33,284 bases of DNA from assembly GCA_017645925.1 (NCBI GenBank), contig JAGCNN010000076.1, positions 1-33,284 on the forward strand. The letters run 5' to 3'. Each line of letters begins with the position of its first letter. The stretch's first letter is position 1. The DNA is from Bacteroidales bacterium (GTDB lineage Bacteria > Bacteroidota > Bacteroidia > Bacteroidales > ML635J-15). Shown piece by piece: positions 8,626 through 17,027 of the stretch. A program made the position numbers and the translations under genes. Below the pieces are notes generated by a model that was given only the letters and a program-made list of their open reading frames with translations, was not told where the DNA came from and made no database searches.

Positions 8626-9187
8626 CCTTTATACTTATTATTCCCGCTGGCTTCAATATCTTCCATTCCGAAAAATCCTGGTTCGACTCAAAGCCATCTC
8701 CTGTCAATATTTCATCTTCGGTGGTAATCTTCACAAACTTATCAGAATAAACCAGTTCCTTGTTCATGTCCCAATAAAGTAGTTCCGTATTTATTTTTTC
8801 TCCTCTGCTTATATTGTCAATCTCCACATCCGACTTTATTTCCCACAATTCCTTGTCGATAAGAAACCTAGCATACGAACACTTCAACGTGGCTGTTACA
8901 GAACCGTCCAAGTCAAAGAATCTGACATTCAGTCCATAACGGTACTCATCGTACTTCAAGTTTTTGCCTTCGTACCTTGACATGTCCTTTGCCTTCAGTT
9001 CCACCATTACCCGTCCCGAATCGCTATACACGGTCTCGAATCCGAAAACAGAGAATGTAGGCATATTTGTCCTTGATGTCAACAGGTTTACAGTGTCAAT
9101 ATCGTTTTTGCATGAAACAAATATCGCACTTGCAATAATTGCAAGCACGATATTTATCTTGATTAGTATTTTCTTTAAACCGGACAC
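8618..9187 (-). CDS. lptC: LPS export ABC transporter periplasmic protein LptC
   Basis: This 189-residue protein has an N-terminal hydrophobic segment ending in a lipobox-like IFVSC (Cys about 26), followed by the beta-jellyroll pattern of LptC/OstA-type proteins: VYSDSGRVMVELKAKDMSRY, a middle strand set with GSVTATLKCSYARF, and EILTGDGFESNQDFSEWKI near the end. LptC links the inner-membrane LptB2FG transporter to the LptA bridge that carries LPS to the outer membrane. The start is GTG and shares its first base with the TAG stop of the preceding TPR gene (TAGTG), a coupling arrangement that supports this unusual start. Confidence 0.85.
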   Translation of the reverse strand: MSGLKKILIKINIVLAIIASAIFVSCKNDIDTVNLLTSRTNMPTFSVFGFETVYSDSGRVMVELKAKDMSRYEGKNLKYDEYRYGLNVRFFDLDGSVTATLKCSYARFLIDKELWEIKSDVEIDNISRGEKINTELLYWDMNKELVYSDKFVKITTEDEILTGDGFESNQDFSEWKILKPAGIISIKDE

Positions 9188-10506
9188 TACTTAATAAACC
9201 TTGCAGTAGTTGTTTCGTTAATCCAGCAGCCGATTGTTACGGTTTGTCCAGCCTTCATATCAACCCAGAAAGCATCGTTTTCTGACGGGAAGTGTTCCGA
9301 ATATCTTGCAATGAGCTGGTTGGCTTCACTGGCAACCGACGGATCTACACTCTTTGCCTTCTGGAACTGGTCAACAACTAGCCAATAGAGGCATTTCTTC
9401 TGGAATGCGTCTTCTCCACAGTCCTTGCCGCCGGCAGCATAAACCTTGCCTATCAGCATATATGCTTTTCCGCAGTTAGGATCAGCCGAAAGGGCATTAC
9501 GTGCAGCCTGACGAGCCTTTGCGTAGTTGTTCATTCCTGTGAAATACAACAATCCAAGTTCGTAGTACATGTCAGCCTTCTTCGCATTTTCTTCTTCCAA
9601 AGATATTGCTTCGGTATAATATTGCTCTGCCTTTGCCGATTCACCACGCTTGAAATAAGCCTGACCTATTGCATGGGCAGCTGCTGAACTCTTTTCGTTT
9701 TCGTACATCACGATTGCTGCACGCATATACAAGTCGGAAAGTTTGCATTCGTCGCTGTTGCCTTTTCTTAACAAGTTGACAATTTTCTTTGCAAGCTCAA
9801 CATTCGTTGGGTCGGCCTCGAATTTTGGCGAGAACACATCGATTATTGACTTGCAGTCGGCAGCCGAGCTATTAACAAACAATTCCTCAACAGCCTTTGC
9901 GGCATCTTCTATCTTAGCTTTCTTGTCATCTTTGGTTTCCTTTTCCATCTGTTCGGCAAGTGCATCCGAAATAGCAGAATAAATATTTACCATTGTCTCC
10001 TTTGTGATTTCCTCCTTGTTGTATCTGTTCAAGGCGACAACCATATACAGCTTCAATACGCCGTATGCTGTGGATTTACCAGCTACCTCATAAGTGCGAA
10101 CAAGCATTTCATAAACCTCAACATAATTCTGAGGACGATACTTATTCAACATTATAGCCTTTGAGCCGAGATATGTACCTTCTTGACCATACAATTGTAT
10201 TCTCTTGTCATAAATCAGAAGAAGTGTATCAATTGCAGCTTCGCGAGCAGCACCTTCCCTCATTGCTATAACATTTTCGAGGATTGTTGGTCCCTGTATG
10301 AAAACATTCTTGGTGGTTTTTTCAGCAACCTTGTCATCACAATTGTCGAAGCACCATTTCCATGTAGGATAAGCATCCTTGTAGTTCTTCTGGTTGTAGA
10401 ACTCCGTATAGGTTGACATATTAACAGTGAAATCATCCTGTGCAAACACACCAGCGGAAAAAATCATTCCCGCTACCATCATCAATATTAAAGTCCTGAC
10501 TTTCAT
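9187..10506 (-). CDS. Secreted tetratricopeptide-repeat protein
   Basis: The 439 residues start with a clear signal peptide (VRTLILMMVAGMIFSAGVFAQ). The middle is helical and charged. TPR-like units are visible at about 285-385 (AAAHAIGQAYFKRGESAKAEQYYTEA; ADMYYELGLLYFTGMNNYAKARQAARNAL; GKAYMLIGKVYAAGG). The C-terminal part (about 390-430) ends in a small strand region. The catalytic function, if any, is unknown. TPR proteins at this place beside LptC are common in Bacteroidales and are presumed to be periplasmic scaffolds. It lies 11 bp after the outer-membrane-protein gene and is coupled to lptC. Confidence 0.85.
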   Translation of the reverse strand: MKVRTLILMMVAGMIFSAGVFAQDDFTVNMSTYTEFYNQKNYKDAYPTWKWCFDNCDDKVAEKTTKNVFIQGPTILENVIAMREGAAREAAIDTLLLIYDKRIQLYGQEGTYLGSKAIMLNKYRPQNYVEVYEMLVRTYEVAGKSTAYGVLKLYMVVALNRYNKEEITKETMVNIYSAISDALAEQMEKETKDDKKAKIEDAAKAVEELFVNSSAADCKSIIDVFSPKFEADPTNVELAKKIVNLLRKGNSDECKLSDLYMRAAIVMYENEKSSAAAHAIGQAYFKRGESAKAEQYYTEAISLEEENAKKADMYYELGLLYFTGMNNYAKARQAARNALSADPNCGKAYMLIGKVYAAGGKDCGEDAFQKKCLYWLVVDQFQKAKSVDPSVASEANQLIARYSEHFPSENDAFWVDMKAGQTVTIGCWINETTTARFIK

Positions 10507-10517
10507 AGTTATATAAT

Positions 10518-11813
10518 TTAATCAATTCTACTTTTTACAAACCAACGGTCAACCAAACTAAAGTTGACGCCCAAAGTAAAGTAATTTTCCTTTACCAAAT
10601 CGTTTTTCAATGAACCTCTTTGCCCAATCTGGAAAGATAAGTTGAATACGGTCTTTCCATGACGCGGCTTAAGCCCAACTCCAAAAGTAATGCCATAATC
10701 GGGAACGGATAGTTTTCCGCTGTCCATATTTATGTATGACTTGTTGAAATACAGTCCCATACGATAGGACGACGATTGCCATAAATTCTTTGGGGTAAAC
10801 TTGTTTGGCGTATATTCGCCACCCAATGCAATGCCGAAACTATTGTCAAGTGAGTCGCATTCTCCAAAAAACTTGCTGCCAGTCCAGTTCTGCAAAGTGA
10901 AATCTGCCGCCAATGACAACTTGGACTTATATGTATAGCAAATTCCAAAGCCAACCGTATGCGGCAAACCAATCTTGCCCTTAACATCATTAACCTGATT
11001 TATTGTATCGATAACAGTTGTAGCAGCACTTGCAAGTGTGTTGTAAACCAAAGTTGACTGCTTTGCACTAAGTTCGCGATTGTATGCGTAGTAGGCTCCT
11101 AGCCGCAAATTGTCGTCGCCAATGTGGATGTTGTACTTCAGTCCCACATCAAAAGTAACATCGGAAATCTTGAATGTCTTTTGGCAGAACGAATTGATGT
11201 ACATGCCAGTAGAGTCATCAACAAACATTATTGCATTTGAATGGTATATTTTCCCGAAAAGGTAGGACACGCCTACGCCCAAGCTCAAATCATTGATAGG
11301 ATTGAAAGCATTGTAGAAAAACACCTTGTTAAGTCCGCCATCGCCGGCGTAAACGTAATTTTTGTCAATGTCAAACGAATTGTCGGCAGAATATATTGAA
11401 TATCCAACATTACTGTACGGGGTTATTCCAAGAGCCATCTTCCACCACTTGGCACAAGCAAATCCAACTGCAATCTGCGACAGTTCGGCATCACTTTTCA
11501 GCTTTGACGTAGGCGGATTAGAAATTGAATATTTGCGCAGACCTGCATCAAAACCAAAGTTGAAAATGAAGGTAAGCGTATCTATTTCACCAATGCTTGC
11601 AGGACTTTTGTAGTTTACGTCGTCCATGTATGGGGTAGCATATCCAACACCACCCATTGCCGAGTTGCGGGCCTGCGAATTTGCATTGACATCGCCGACA
11701 CCGTAGCGAGAATACGGAGAACCGACTTGTCCCTGAGAAAATGAGAGCAAGGTCAGTACCAAGGCTATCGTCAACAACAATAATCGTTTAGACATTAAAT
11801 TCCAATATTTCAT
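10518..11813 (-). CDS. Outer-membrane beta-barrel protein (porin-like)
   Basis: The 431-residue product has a signal peptide (cleavage near SFSQG), then a conserved SPYSRYGVGDV entry, an AMGGVGYATPYMDDVNYKSPAS segment like that of FadL/OmpP1-type and related Bacteroidota barrels, and many alternating amphipathic strands. It ends in strands with aromatic residues (YFTLGVNFSLVDRWFVKSR). A beta-barrel outer-membrane location is well supported; the cargo is not known. Two ATGs compete: 11813 (26-bp overlap with coaX) and 11795, which gives a cleaner signal peptide (MSKRLLLLTIALVL) and an 8-bp overlap. The second may be the true start. Confidence 0.8.
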   Translation of the reverse strand: MKYWNLMSKRLLLLTIALVLTLLSFSQGQVGSPYSRYGVGDVNANSQARNSAMGGVGYATPYMDDVNYKSPASIGEIDTLTFIFNFGFDAGLRKYSISNPPTSKLKSDAELSQIAVGFACAKWWKMALGITPYSNVGYSIYSADNSFDIDKNYVYAGDGGLNKVFFYNAFNPINDLSLGVGVSYLFGKIYHSNAIMFVDDSTGMYINSFCQKTFKISDVTFDVGLKYNIHIGDDNLRLGAYYAYNRELSAKQSTLVYNTLASAATTVIDTINQVNDVKGKIGLPHTVGFGICYTYKSKLSLAADFTLQNWTGSKFFGECDSLDNSFGIALGGEYTPNKFTPKNLWQSSSYRMGLYFNKSYINMDSGKLSVPDYGITFGVGLKPRHGKTVFNLSFQIGQRGSLKNDLVKENYFTLGVNFSLVDRWFVKSRID

Positions 11814-12519
11814 TCAATCCAAAAGCCACCAAATATGGCTCTGCAAAATTATTAAATTTTATTCGGTTTTCAAAGAAAATGCTATCACCACCTGTAAAAA
11901 CAACCAGCAGGTCATTGTACCGGCGAGCAAATTCTTTCACAATACCTTCTATCTCGTAGAGCATACCGTTTTGAATACCAATGGTTAAGGCCTCTGTGGT
12001 GTTTGTGCCGAACAATCCGTCAAGGCTTTTGTCCGTTTGCAATAACGGAAGTTTTCCTGTAAAATTGTGCAATGCGCGAAACCTTGTATTCAATCCGACC
12101 GAAATGTTTCCTCCGAGATATTCTCCTTTGTCGGTAACGATGTCGTAAGTTATAGCTGTGCCCGAGTCAATCACAAGCACATTCCGACCTGGATATCGTA
12201 CAACTGCGCCTACTACAGCAGCCACGCGGTCGCTTCCCAGAGTTTCGGGAGTGGCATACCTTATTATAATAGGGAACTTTAGAAGGTGTGAAAATTCAAG
12301 GACTGGGAAGAATGGACGAAAAATATCGGCAATCTCGCTTTGTGGCACACTTACCGATGACACTATGCAGCGGTCGATTTTGTTGAGCTGCACAATGCTT
12401 TGAAGTGCAGGAAGCAAATCGGAAACTTCCCTGCATTTTAGGTCGTGCGCTATTTTTCCATTATCAAACAGGAACATCTTCAACGATGTGTTACCTGCAT
12501 CAACAACCAAATTGTACAT
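11788..12519 (-). CDS. coaX: Type III pantothenate kinase CoaX
   Basis: The 243-residue protein phosphorylates pantothenate in the first step of coenzyme A synthesis. The ASKHA-fold motifs of CoaX are visible: VDAGNTSLKMFLFDNGKI at the N-terminus, GSDRVAAVVGA near 100, VIDSGTAITYDIV near 120, GEYLGGNISVGLNTR, and the TGGDS motif near 213. The length is that of the family. I chose the ATG at 12519; one codon upstream is a TTG that could be read as a start but is less likely. It heads the leftward operon, with a -7 promoter element just upstream. Confidence 0.93.
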   Translation of the reverse strand: MYNLVVDAGNTSLKMFLFDNGKIAHDLKCREVSDLLPALQSIVQLNKIDRCIVSSVSVPQSEIADIFRPFFPVLEFSHLLKFPIIIRYATPETLGSDRVAAVVGAVVRYPGRNVLVIDSGTAITYDIVTDKGEYLGGNISVGLNTRFRALHNFTGKLPLLQTDKSLDGLFGTNTTEALTIGIQNGMLYEIEGIVKEFARRYNDLLVVFTGGDSIFFENRIKFNNFAEPYLVAFGLNEILEFNV

Positions 12520-12535
12520 CAAAATAATTTTAGCG

Positions 12536-12543
12536 CAAAGGTA
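12536..12543 (-). promoter_or_regulatory. Bacteroidota -7 promoter element of coaX
   Basis: Read leftward the site is TACCTTTG, matching TAnnTTTG, 16 bp before the coaX ATG. No -33 element at the standard distance was clear. It would drive the whole coaX-to-glycosyltransferase operon with a short leader. Confidence 0.6.
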
Positions 12544-12680
12544 AGGATTTTATTGTTCAATGATTTGATGATTGGTTCTAAATTCTTGTTTCTTGTATGG
12601 CGGTATTGTGCATTCAAGTCATTGTTCCTTATGGGCAATTTTGTCTGCAAACTATTAAAAATCATTTTTATTTTTTTTGA

Positions 12681-12711
12681 TTGTGCCAAATAATATTTAT
12701 TACTATCTTTG
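12681..12711 (+). promoter_or_regulatory. Promoter of the PpiD-like gene
   Basis: TTG (12681-12683) and TATCTTTG (12704-12711) are separated by 20 bp, a good match to the Bacteroidota -33/-7 promoter. The -7 element ends 48 bp before the ATG at 12760. Confidence 0.65.
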
Positions 12712-12759
12712 CACCCAAAAATTTTTTTATTGTAAGACTAATTTTAAACATTTAAAGTA

Positions 12760-14913
12760 ATGGCAGTATTACAGAACATTAGAGAGAAATGTGGAGTTTT
12801 GGTAATCGTTATTGTAGGTATAGCTCTTTTAGCTTTCCTTTTGGGCGACTTCCTCAGTTCAGGACGTATTGGTCGCGGTGACGATTCGGTTATTGCAAAG
12901 ATAAACGGCTCGAAGGTTGAATACGGTGAGTGGGTTGCCAACTATAACCTGCACCGCACATTCTACGAAATTGCACAGCAGGGCAGAGCAATTGATGCCA
13001 ATGTAGAAAGAAGCCTAAAGGAAAGTGCTTGGAATGACGTGCTTAATACGTATGTTTGGAACAAATACTACGATGAGGTTGGAATAGGCATCAGCGATGA
13101 GGAACTTGAAGACTTGCTTTATGGTCCTACTCACGCACATAATATCGTAGTCCAGAATTTTGGTCTGCAGAAAAACGAAAATGGAGAATATGACACAAAG
13201 GGTGCTAAAAACTTCTTTGACAATGCAGATGATGATCCAAATTACAAAGTTATTGCCGACTATTGGAAGAAAGCAATAAAGGAAGAGCAGATAAGCTCGA
13301 AGTATGGAAATATGGTGTCGAAAGGTTTCTATACACCAACAGCATTGGCCAAGATGTACTACGAAGACCAGACCAACACATTTGACTTCGAATATGCATT
13401 CCGCGACTATTCATCAATAAAGGACGAGGATGTTACTGTTACGGATAATGATTTGATGGCATACTACACCAAGCACAAGAAAAATTATATCGAAGACAAG
13501 AACAACAGAGATATAGAATATGTTGTGTTTAACATTGAACCTTCAGAGAGCGATATCAACGAAATAAAGCAGAGCACCGGAGGACTTCGTACCGAAATGG
13601 TTGCTCTTGAAGATAATTTCCTGCAATTTGCACAAGTAAACAGCAGCAACAGCCGTCCTGAAGATAGACGTATGTATAGGGACGACTTCTTCATCAACCA
13701 GAAGGAGGTTGAAACCATTGGCTTCGACGAAGAGTTCTTTAACGCAGAAGCAGGAACAACATCGGAAGTTGTAAAGTCTGACAATTATTTTATTTGCGCT
13801 AGAATACTTGAAGTTGCCAACAGACCTGATTCTGTTAACGCTTCGCACATTCTTCTTATGCCGCACGACAGCATCACAAAGGAAATGTGTAAGGCTACAG
13901 CAGACAGCCTTGCAGATGTACTCAGGAACACAAAGGCTGACTCGGCAACATTTGCAGCAATGGCTGTAGAATTTTCACAAGACCCGGGTTCAAAGAACGA
14001 TGGCGGAAATCTTGGTGATTTTACAGAAGGCACAATGGTTCCTGAATTCAATGATGCTTGCTTTGCTAACGCAGCAGGAACAATCCAAGTTGTTGAGTCG
14101 CAGTATGGTGTACACATCATTAAGATTAACTCACAAACAAAGCCGGTTAGAAAAGTGAAACTTGCTATTCTCGACCAGGAAATCAAATTCTCGGATAAAA
14201 CATACGAGGCTGCATTTCAGGCTTCGAACAAGTTCTACGCAACTAGCGTTAATGCCGAAGATTTTGACAAGTGTGCAACTGACCTTGGTCTTAGCCCAAG
14301 AACAGTTACCAGAATTACAGATATGAATGACAATGTAATCCCAGGTATCGACAACGGAAGAGAAATTGTACGTTGGACTTTCGATGAAGAAAGAAAAGTG
14401 GGTGATGTTTCAACTGTATTTGAAAGTTCTGCACGTGATAAGTTCCTTGTTGTAAAGCTTACAAAGATTCGTGAAAAAGGTTTTACTCCATTTGAGGACA
14501 AAAAGGCAGAAATCGAACCTGAAGTAATAAAGCAGAAGAAGGCTGAAAAGATGATGGCAGAAATGAACGGAATTAGCATTGATGAAATCGCTCAGAAGTT
14601 TGGCGCTAGAACCGACATTCTTACCAACATTAACTTTGCAAGTTTCTCGTTGCCAGGTCTTGGATTTATCGAGCCAAAAGTTAATGCAGTGGCATCATGC
14701 AGCGAAGTAAATGCGCTTTCTGCTCCTATAGATGGTAACAACGGTGTATATGTAATAAAGGTGGTAAAGAAGAATGCTGCTCCAGAAAAACAGGATTTTG
14801 AGAACGACAAGTTGGCAAAGATGATGGATATGTCTAGAAATTACTTAGGACGTATGAACAATGCCGTTACCAAAATCATAAAGATGGACGACAGAAGAGC
14901 TAAATTCTTCTAA
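12760..14913 (+). CDS. ppiD: PpiD-like periplasmic peptidyl-prolyl isomerase (SurA_N + parvulin)
   Basis: The 717-residue protein has a single N-terminal membrane anchor (CGVLVIVIVGIALLAFLLGDF), then a SurA/PpiD-type N-terminal helical domain (about 35-340), and a parvulin domain at about 358-465 (starting NASHILLMPHDS, with FSQDPGSKNDGGNLGDF and YGVHIIKI). A second, degenerate isomerase-like region may occupy 470-690. PpiD-type proteins are membrane-anchored chaperones for newly translocated envelope proteins. The gene has its own promoter and terminator and is divergent from coaX. The gene symbol is given by architecture; family members in Bacteroidota are often labelled only 'SurA N-terminal domain-containing protein'. 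Confidence 0.88.
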   Translation: MAVLQNIREKCGVLVIVIVGIALLAFLLGDFLSSGRIGRGDDSVIAKINGSKVEYGEWVANYNLHRTFYEIAQQGRAIDANVERSLKESAWNDVLNTYVWNKYYDEVGIGISDEELEDLLYGPTHAHNIVVQNFGLQKNENGEYDTKGAKNFFDNADDDPNYKVIADYWKKAIKEEQISSKYGNMVSKGFYTPTALAKMYYEDQTNTFDFEYAFRDYSSIKDEDVTVTDNDLMAYYTKHKKNYIEDKNNRDIEYVVFNIEPSESDINEIKQSTGGLRTEMVALEDNFLQFAQVNSSNSRPEDRRMYRDDFFINQKEVETIGFDEEFFNAEAGTTSEVVKSDNYFICARILEVANRPDSVNASHILLMPHDSITKEMCKATADSLADVLRNTKADSATFAAMAVEFSQDPGSKNDGGNLGDFTEGTMVPEFNDACFANAAGTIQVVESQYGVHIIKINSQTKPVRKVKLAILDQEIKFSDKTYEAAFQASNKFYATSVNAEDFDKCATDLGLSPRTVTRITDMNDNVIPGIDNGREIVRWTFDEERKVGDVSTVFESSARDKFLVVKLTKIREKGFTPFEDKKAEIEPEVIKQKKAEKMMAEMNGISIDEIAQKFGARTDILTNINFASFSLPGLGFIEPKVNAVASCSEVNALSAPIDGNNGVYVIKVVKKNAAPEKQDFENDKLAKMMDMSRNYLGRMNNAVTKIIKMDDRRAKFF

Positions 14914-14933
14914 GAGATATTTTTAAGTACGAC

Positions 14934-14964
14934 AAAAAAGAACCTTTAACGAGGTTCTTTTTTT
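14934..14964 (+). terminator. Rho-independent terminator of ppiD
   Basis: The arms AAGAACCT and AGGTTCTT enclose a 6-nt loop and are followed by a run of T, 20 bp after the ppiD stop. The upstream A-run pairs with the T-run, so the hairpin may also work leftward. Confidence 0.85.
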
Positions 14965-15096
14965 GTTTAAACGCAAGTGATTCATGGAAAATTCATGACG
15001 TAGAAAGTTTTGGATTGTATGGGGGATGATGCAAATTTTGTTGTAACGAGTAGGTGTGGTAATATTTGTTTACAATGCTGAGTATATAGAATTATT
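14965..15096. other. Intergenic stretch before the MITE-like element
   Basis: No gene, promoter match or hairpin was recognised here. Together with the element at 15097-15408 and the purF-like promoter it makes up the 646-bp gap between ppiD and the purF-like gene. Confidence 0.5.
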
Positions 15097-15408
15097 AGTG
15101 TCCGCTAAAAGTAGGATAATACACATAATTGCAATGTTGTCAAGCGTTTATATGACAATACAATAAAGTGGCTTGTCATTTCGGAAGCTAGTCGTAACAC
15201 GCGATACGGAACGGGGAGCGTTGTGAAGACTGCTGTCTGAAATCTGTTAACGCATTATTAGAGAACAGATTACTTCGTGAGGTTGCAAGCAACGTTCCGG
15301 ACAAGTGAACTCACAAGCAACGTTCCTTATGCTGTTCGTTCTACTTTTCGGACCCTTTAGCGCACGCAGCGTAGCAAGTAATGACAGACTGGGACTTTAG
15401 CGGACACT
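15097..15408. mobile_element. MITE-like element with inverted ends, non-coding
   Basis: The ends AGTGTCCGCTAAAAGT (15097-15112) and ACTTTAGCGGACACT (15394-15408) are inverted copies, 13 bp perfect plus one indel. Nested inside are CGGAACG/CGTTCCG (15207-15213, 15293-15299) and AATCTGTT/AACAGATT (15241-15248, 15264-15271). All three pairs centre on about 15253-15256, so the element is one long imperfect palindrome. It encodes no plausible protein. This fits a non-autonomous transposon (MITE) moved by a transposase encoded elsewhere. A clear target-site duplication was not found. Confidence 0.65.
15286..15326 (+). repeat. 13-bp direct repeat inside the MITE-like element
   Basis: CAAGCAACGTTCC occurs at 15286-15298 and again at 15314-15326, with a 28-bp period. 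The word GCAACGT is also part of the palindromic repeats at 3270 and 3331, so the repeat families may be related. Confidence 0.7.
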
Positions 15409-15500
15409 GATAATATAGATTAGATGTCTTTTTGCGCGAAAAAGTTGAAAAATTAACTTCTACAAGCCCAAATTGTTCATATTTTTTGCAAATTCGCAAC

Positions 15501-15530
15501 TTGATTTTCCTAATTAATATTGTATTTTTG
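15501..15530 (+). promoter_or_regulatory. Promoter of the PurF-like gene
   Basis: TTG (15501-15503) and TATTTTTG (15523-15530) are separated by 19 bp, matching the Bacteroidota promoter. The -7 element ends 29 bp before the ATG. It lies to the right of the MITE-like element, so the element does not interrupt it. Confidence 0.65.
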
Positions 15531-15559
15531 CTTCAAAATTAACCTTAAAAACTACTTAA

Positions 15560-16969
15560 ATGAGCGGACTATTTGGAGTCGTTTCGAGAGAAGCCTGTAT
15601 AACAGACCTTTTCTACGGAACAGACTATCATTCCCACATGGGAACAAAGCGTGCTGGTATTAGCACAGTCGAAGAAAACGGTAAATTCCACCGTAACATC
15701 CACAGCATCCAGAACTCCTACTTCAGGACAAAGTTCACCGACGACCTCCACGAGATGGCCGGCAACCTTGGCATCGGCGTCATTAGCGACACCGAATCAC
15801 AGCCAATAGTGGTGAACTCGCACCTCGGACGATTTGCGATTGTTACCGTGTCGAAAATCAACAACATTCCTGAATTGGAGCAAAAATGCCTGTCGATGAG
15901 CCAGCAGTTTACCGAAATGAGCATGGGAACAACCAACCCTACCGAACTTGTTGCGCTGCTTATTACTCAGGGCAAGGACTTCACCGACGGAATACAGAAT
16001 GTTTACCGCCACATTAAGGGAAGTTGCAGCATGTTGATTCTCACACCCGAAGGTGTTATTGCTGCACGTGACTTATACGGACGTACTCCGCTTGTAATCG
16101 GTCGCAAAGGCACAAGCTACGCCATTGCTTCCGAAAGCCACAGCTACCTGAACCTCGACTACAACACAACCCGCTTCATTGGTCCGGGCGAAATAGTAAA
16201 GGTTACACCAAATGGTATAGAACAGATGCTTGCTCCGAGCAACAAGATGCAAATTTGCTCGTTCCTGTGGATATACTATGGTTTTCCATGCGTGGAATAC
16301 GAAGGCATCAACGCAGAGGAAGTTCGCTATAAACTTGGCGAGGCCATGGGCAAAAAGGACGACATCAAGGCTGATTTCGTATCGGCAATTCCTGATTCGG
16401 GCATAGGCATGGCTCTTGGTTACGCTTCTGGAGCTGGCATTCCGTACAAACGTGGTGTTGCAAAATACACTCCTACTTGGTCGCGTAGCTTCATGCCTGT
16501 AAACCAAGAAACAAGAAACCTTGTTGCAAAGATGAAACTTATTCCAAACCGCAAGGTTCTTGAAGGCAAGGAAGCTGTTTTCTGCGATGATTCGATTGTT
16601 CGTGGCACACAATTGCGCGACAACGTTAAGATGCTGTACGACTGCGGAGTTAAGCGCGTGCATGTACGTATAAGCTGCCCGCCGCTGGTTCACGGATGCG
16701 AATTCTTGAACTTCTCGGCATCGAAGACCGACATGGAACTCATCGCTCGCCGCTGTATCGAGGAATTGGAAGGCGGACATATCCGCAACCTTGAAGCCTA
16801 CAAGGATGAAACTTCGCAGCAGTATGCAAAGATGGTCGAGATGATTCGTCAGCGCGTTGGAGTTGACACGCTAAAGTTCAACACCCTGCAAACCGTTTGC
16901 GATGCAGTGGGACTTCCACGTGAGCAACTCTGCCTACATTGCTTCGACGGTGCTTCATACGGTTACTAA
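15560..16969 (+). CDS. Amidophosphoribosyltransferase-like protein (PurF paralog lacking the N-terminal Cys)
   Basis: The 469 residues have a PurF architecture: an N-terminal glutamine-amidotransferase (Ntn) domain (about 1-235, with GTKRAGIST, NLGIGVISDTESQP, GSCSMLILT and AARDLYGRTPLVIG) and a C-terminal phosphoribosyltransferase domain with the PRPP loop VFCDDSIVRGTQLRD near 340-354. Ordinary PurF uses a Cys immediately after Met as the glutaminase nucleophile. Here the protein begins MSGLFGVV, with Ser at that place, and no other in-frame start supplies a Cys. I recall close relatives with this feature in other Bacteroidales, so it is probably a conserved paralog rather than an error. It may use ammonia, or have another role; the main purF is expected elsewhere. 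It is followed by a strong terminator. Confidence 0.85.
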   Translation: MSGLFGVVSREACITDLFYGTDYHSHMGTKRAGISTVEENGKFHRNIHSIQNSYFRTKFTDDLHEMAGNLGIGVISDTESQPIVVNSHLGRFAIVTVSKINNIPELEQKCLSMSQQFTEMSMGTTNPTELVALLITQGKDFTDGIQNVYRHIKGSCSMLILTPEGVIAARDLYGRTPLVIGRKGTSYAIASESHSYLNLDYNTTRFIGPGEIVKVTPNGIEQMLAPSNKMQICSFLWIYYGFPCVEYEGINAEEVRYKLGEAMGKKDDIKADFVSAIPDSGIGMALGYASGAGIPYKRGVAKYTPTWSRSFMPVNQETRNLVAKMKLIPNRKVLEGKEAVFCDDSIVRGTQLRDNVKMLYDCGVKRVHVRISCPPLVHGCEFLNFSASKTDMELIARRCIEELEGGHIRNLEAYKDETSQQYAKMVEMIRQRVGVDTLKFNTLQTVCDAVGLPREQLCLHCFDGASYGY

Positions 16970-16988
16970 AAGCAACTAACTATCATAT

Positions 16989-17023
16989 TGTTCGGGACGA
17001 TTAGTCGTCCCGAACATTTTTTT
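16989..17023 (+). terminator. Strong rho-independent terminator after the PurF-like gene
   Basis: Perfect 12-bp arms TGTTCGGGACGA and TCGTCCCGAACA enclose a TTAG loop and are followed by seven T. It separates the purF-like gene from the yqaA-like gene, which starts only 4 bp later. Confidence 0.92.
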
Positions 17024-17027
17024 CGCT

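Noticed and set aside
12520..12522. TTG as the start of coaX
   Set aside because: The following ATG fits the family N-terminus and normal start preference.
15097..15408. A complete insertion sequence
   Set aside because: It is only 312 bp and has no transposase frame; only a MITE-like element is supported.
16073..16780. A 235-codon minus-strand open frame inside the purF-like gene
   Set aside because: The plus frame carries conserved PurF motifs, while the minus peptide is low in motif content and full of His/Cys/Phe typical of antisense frames.
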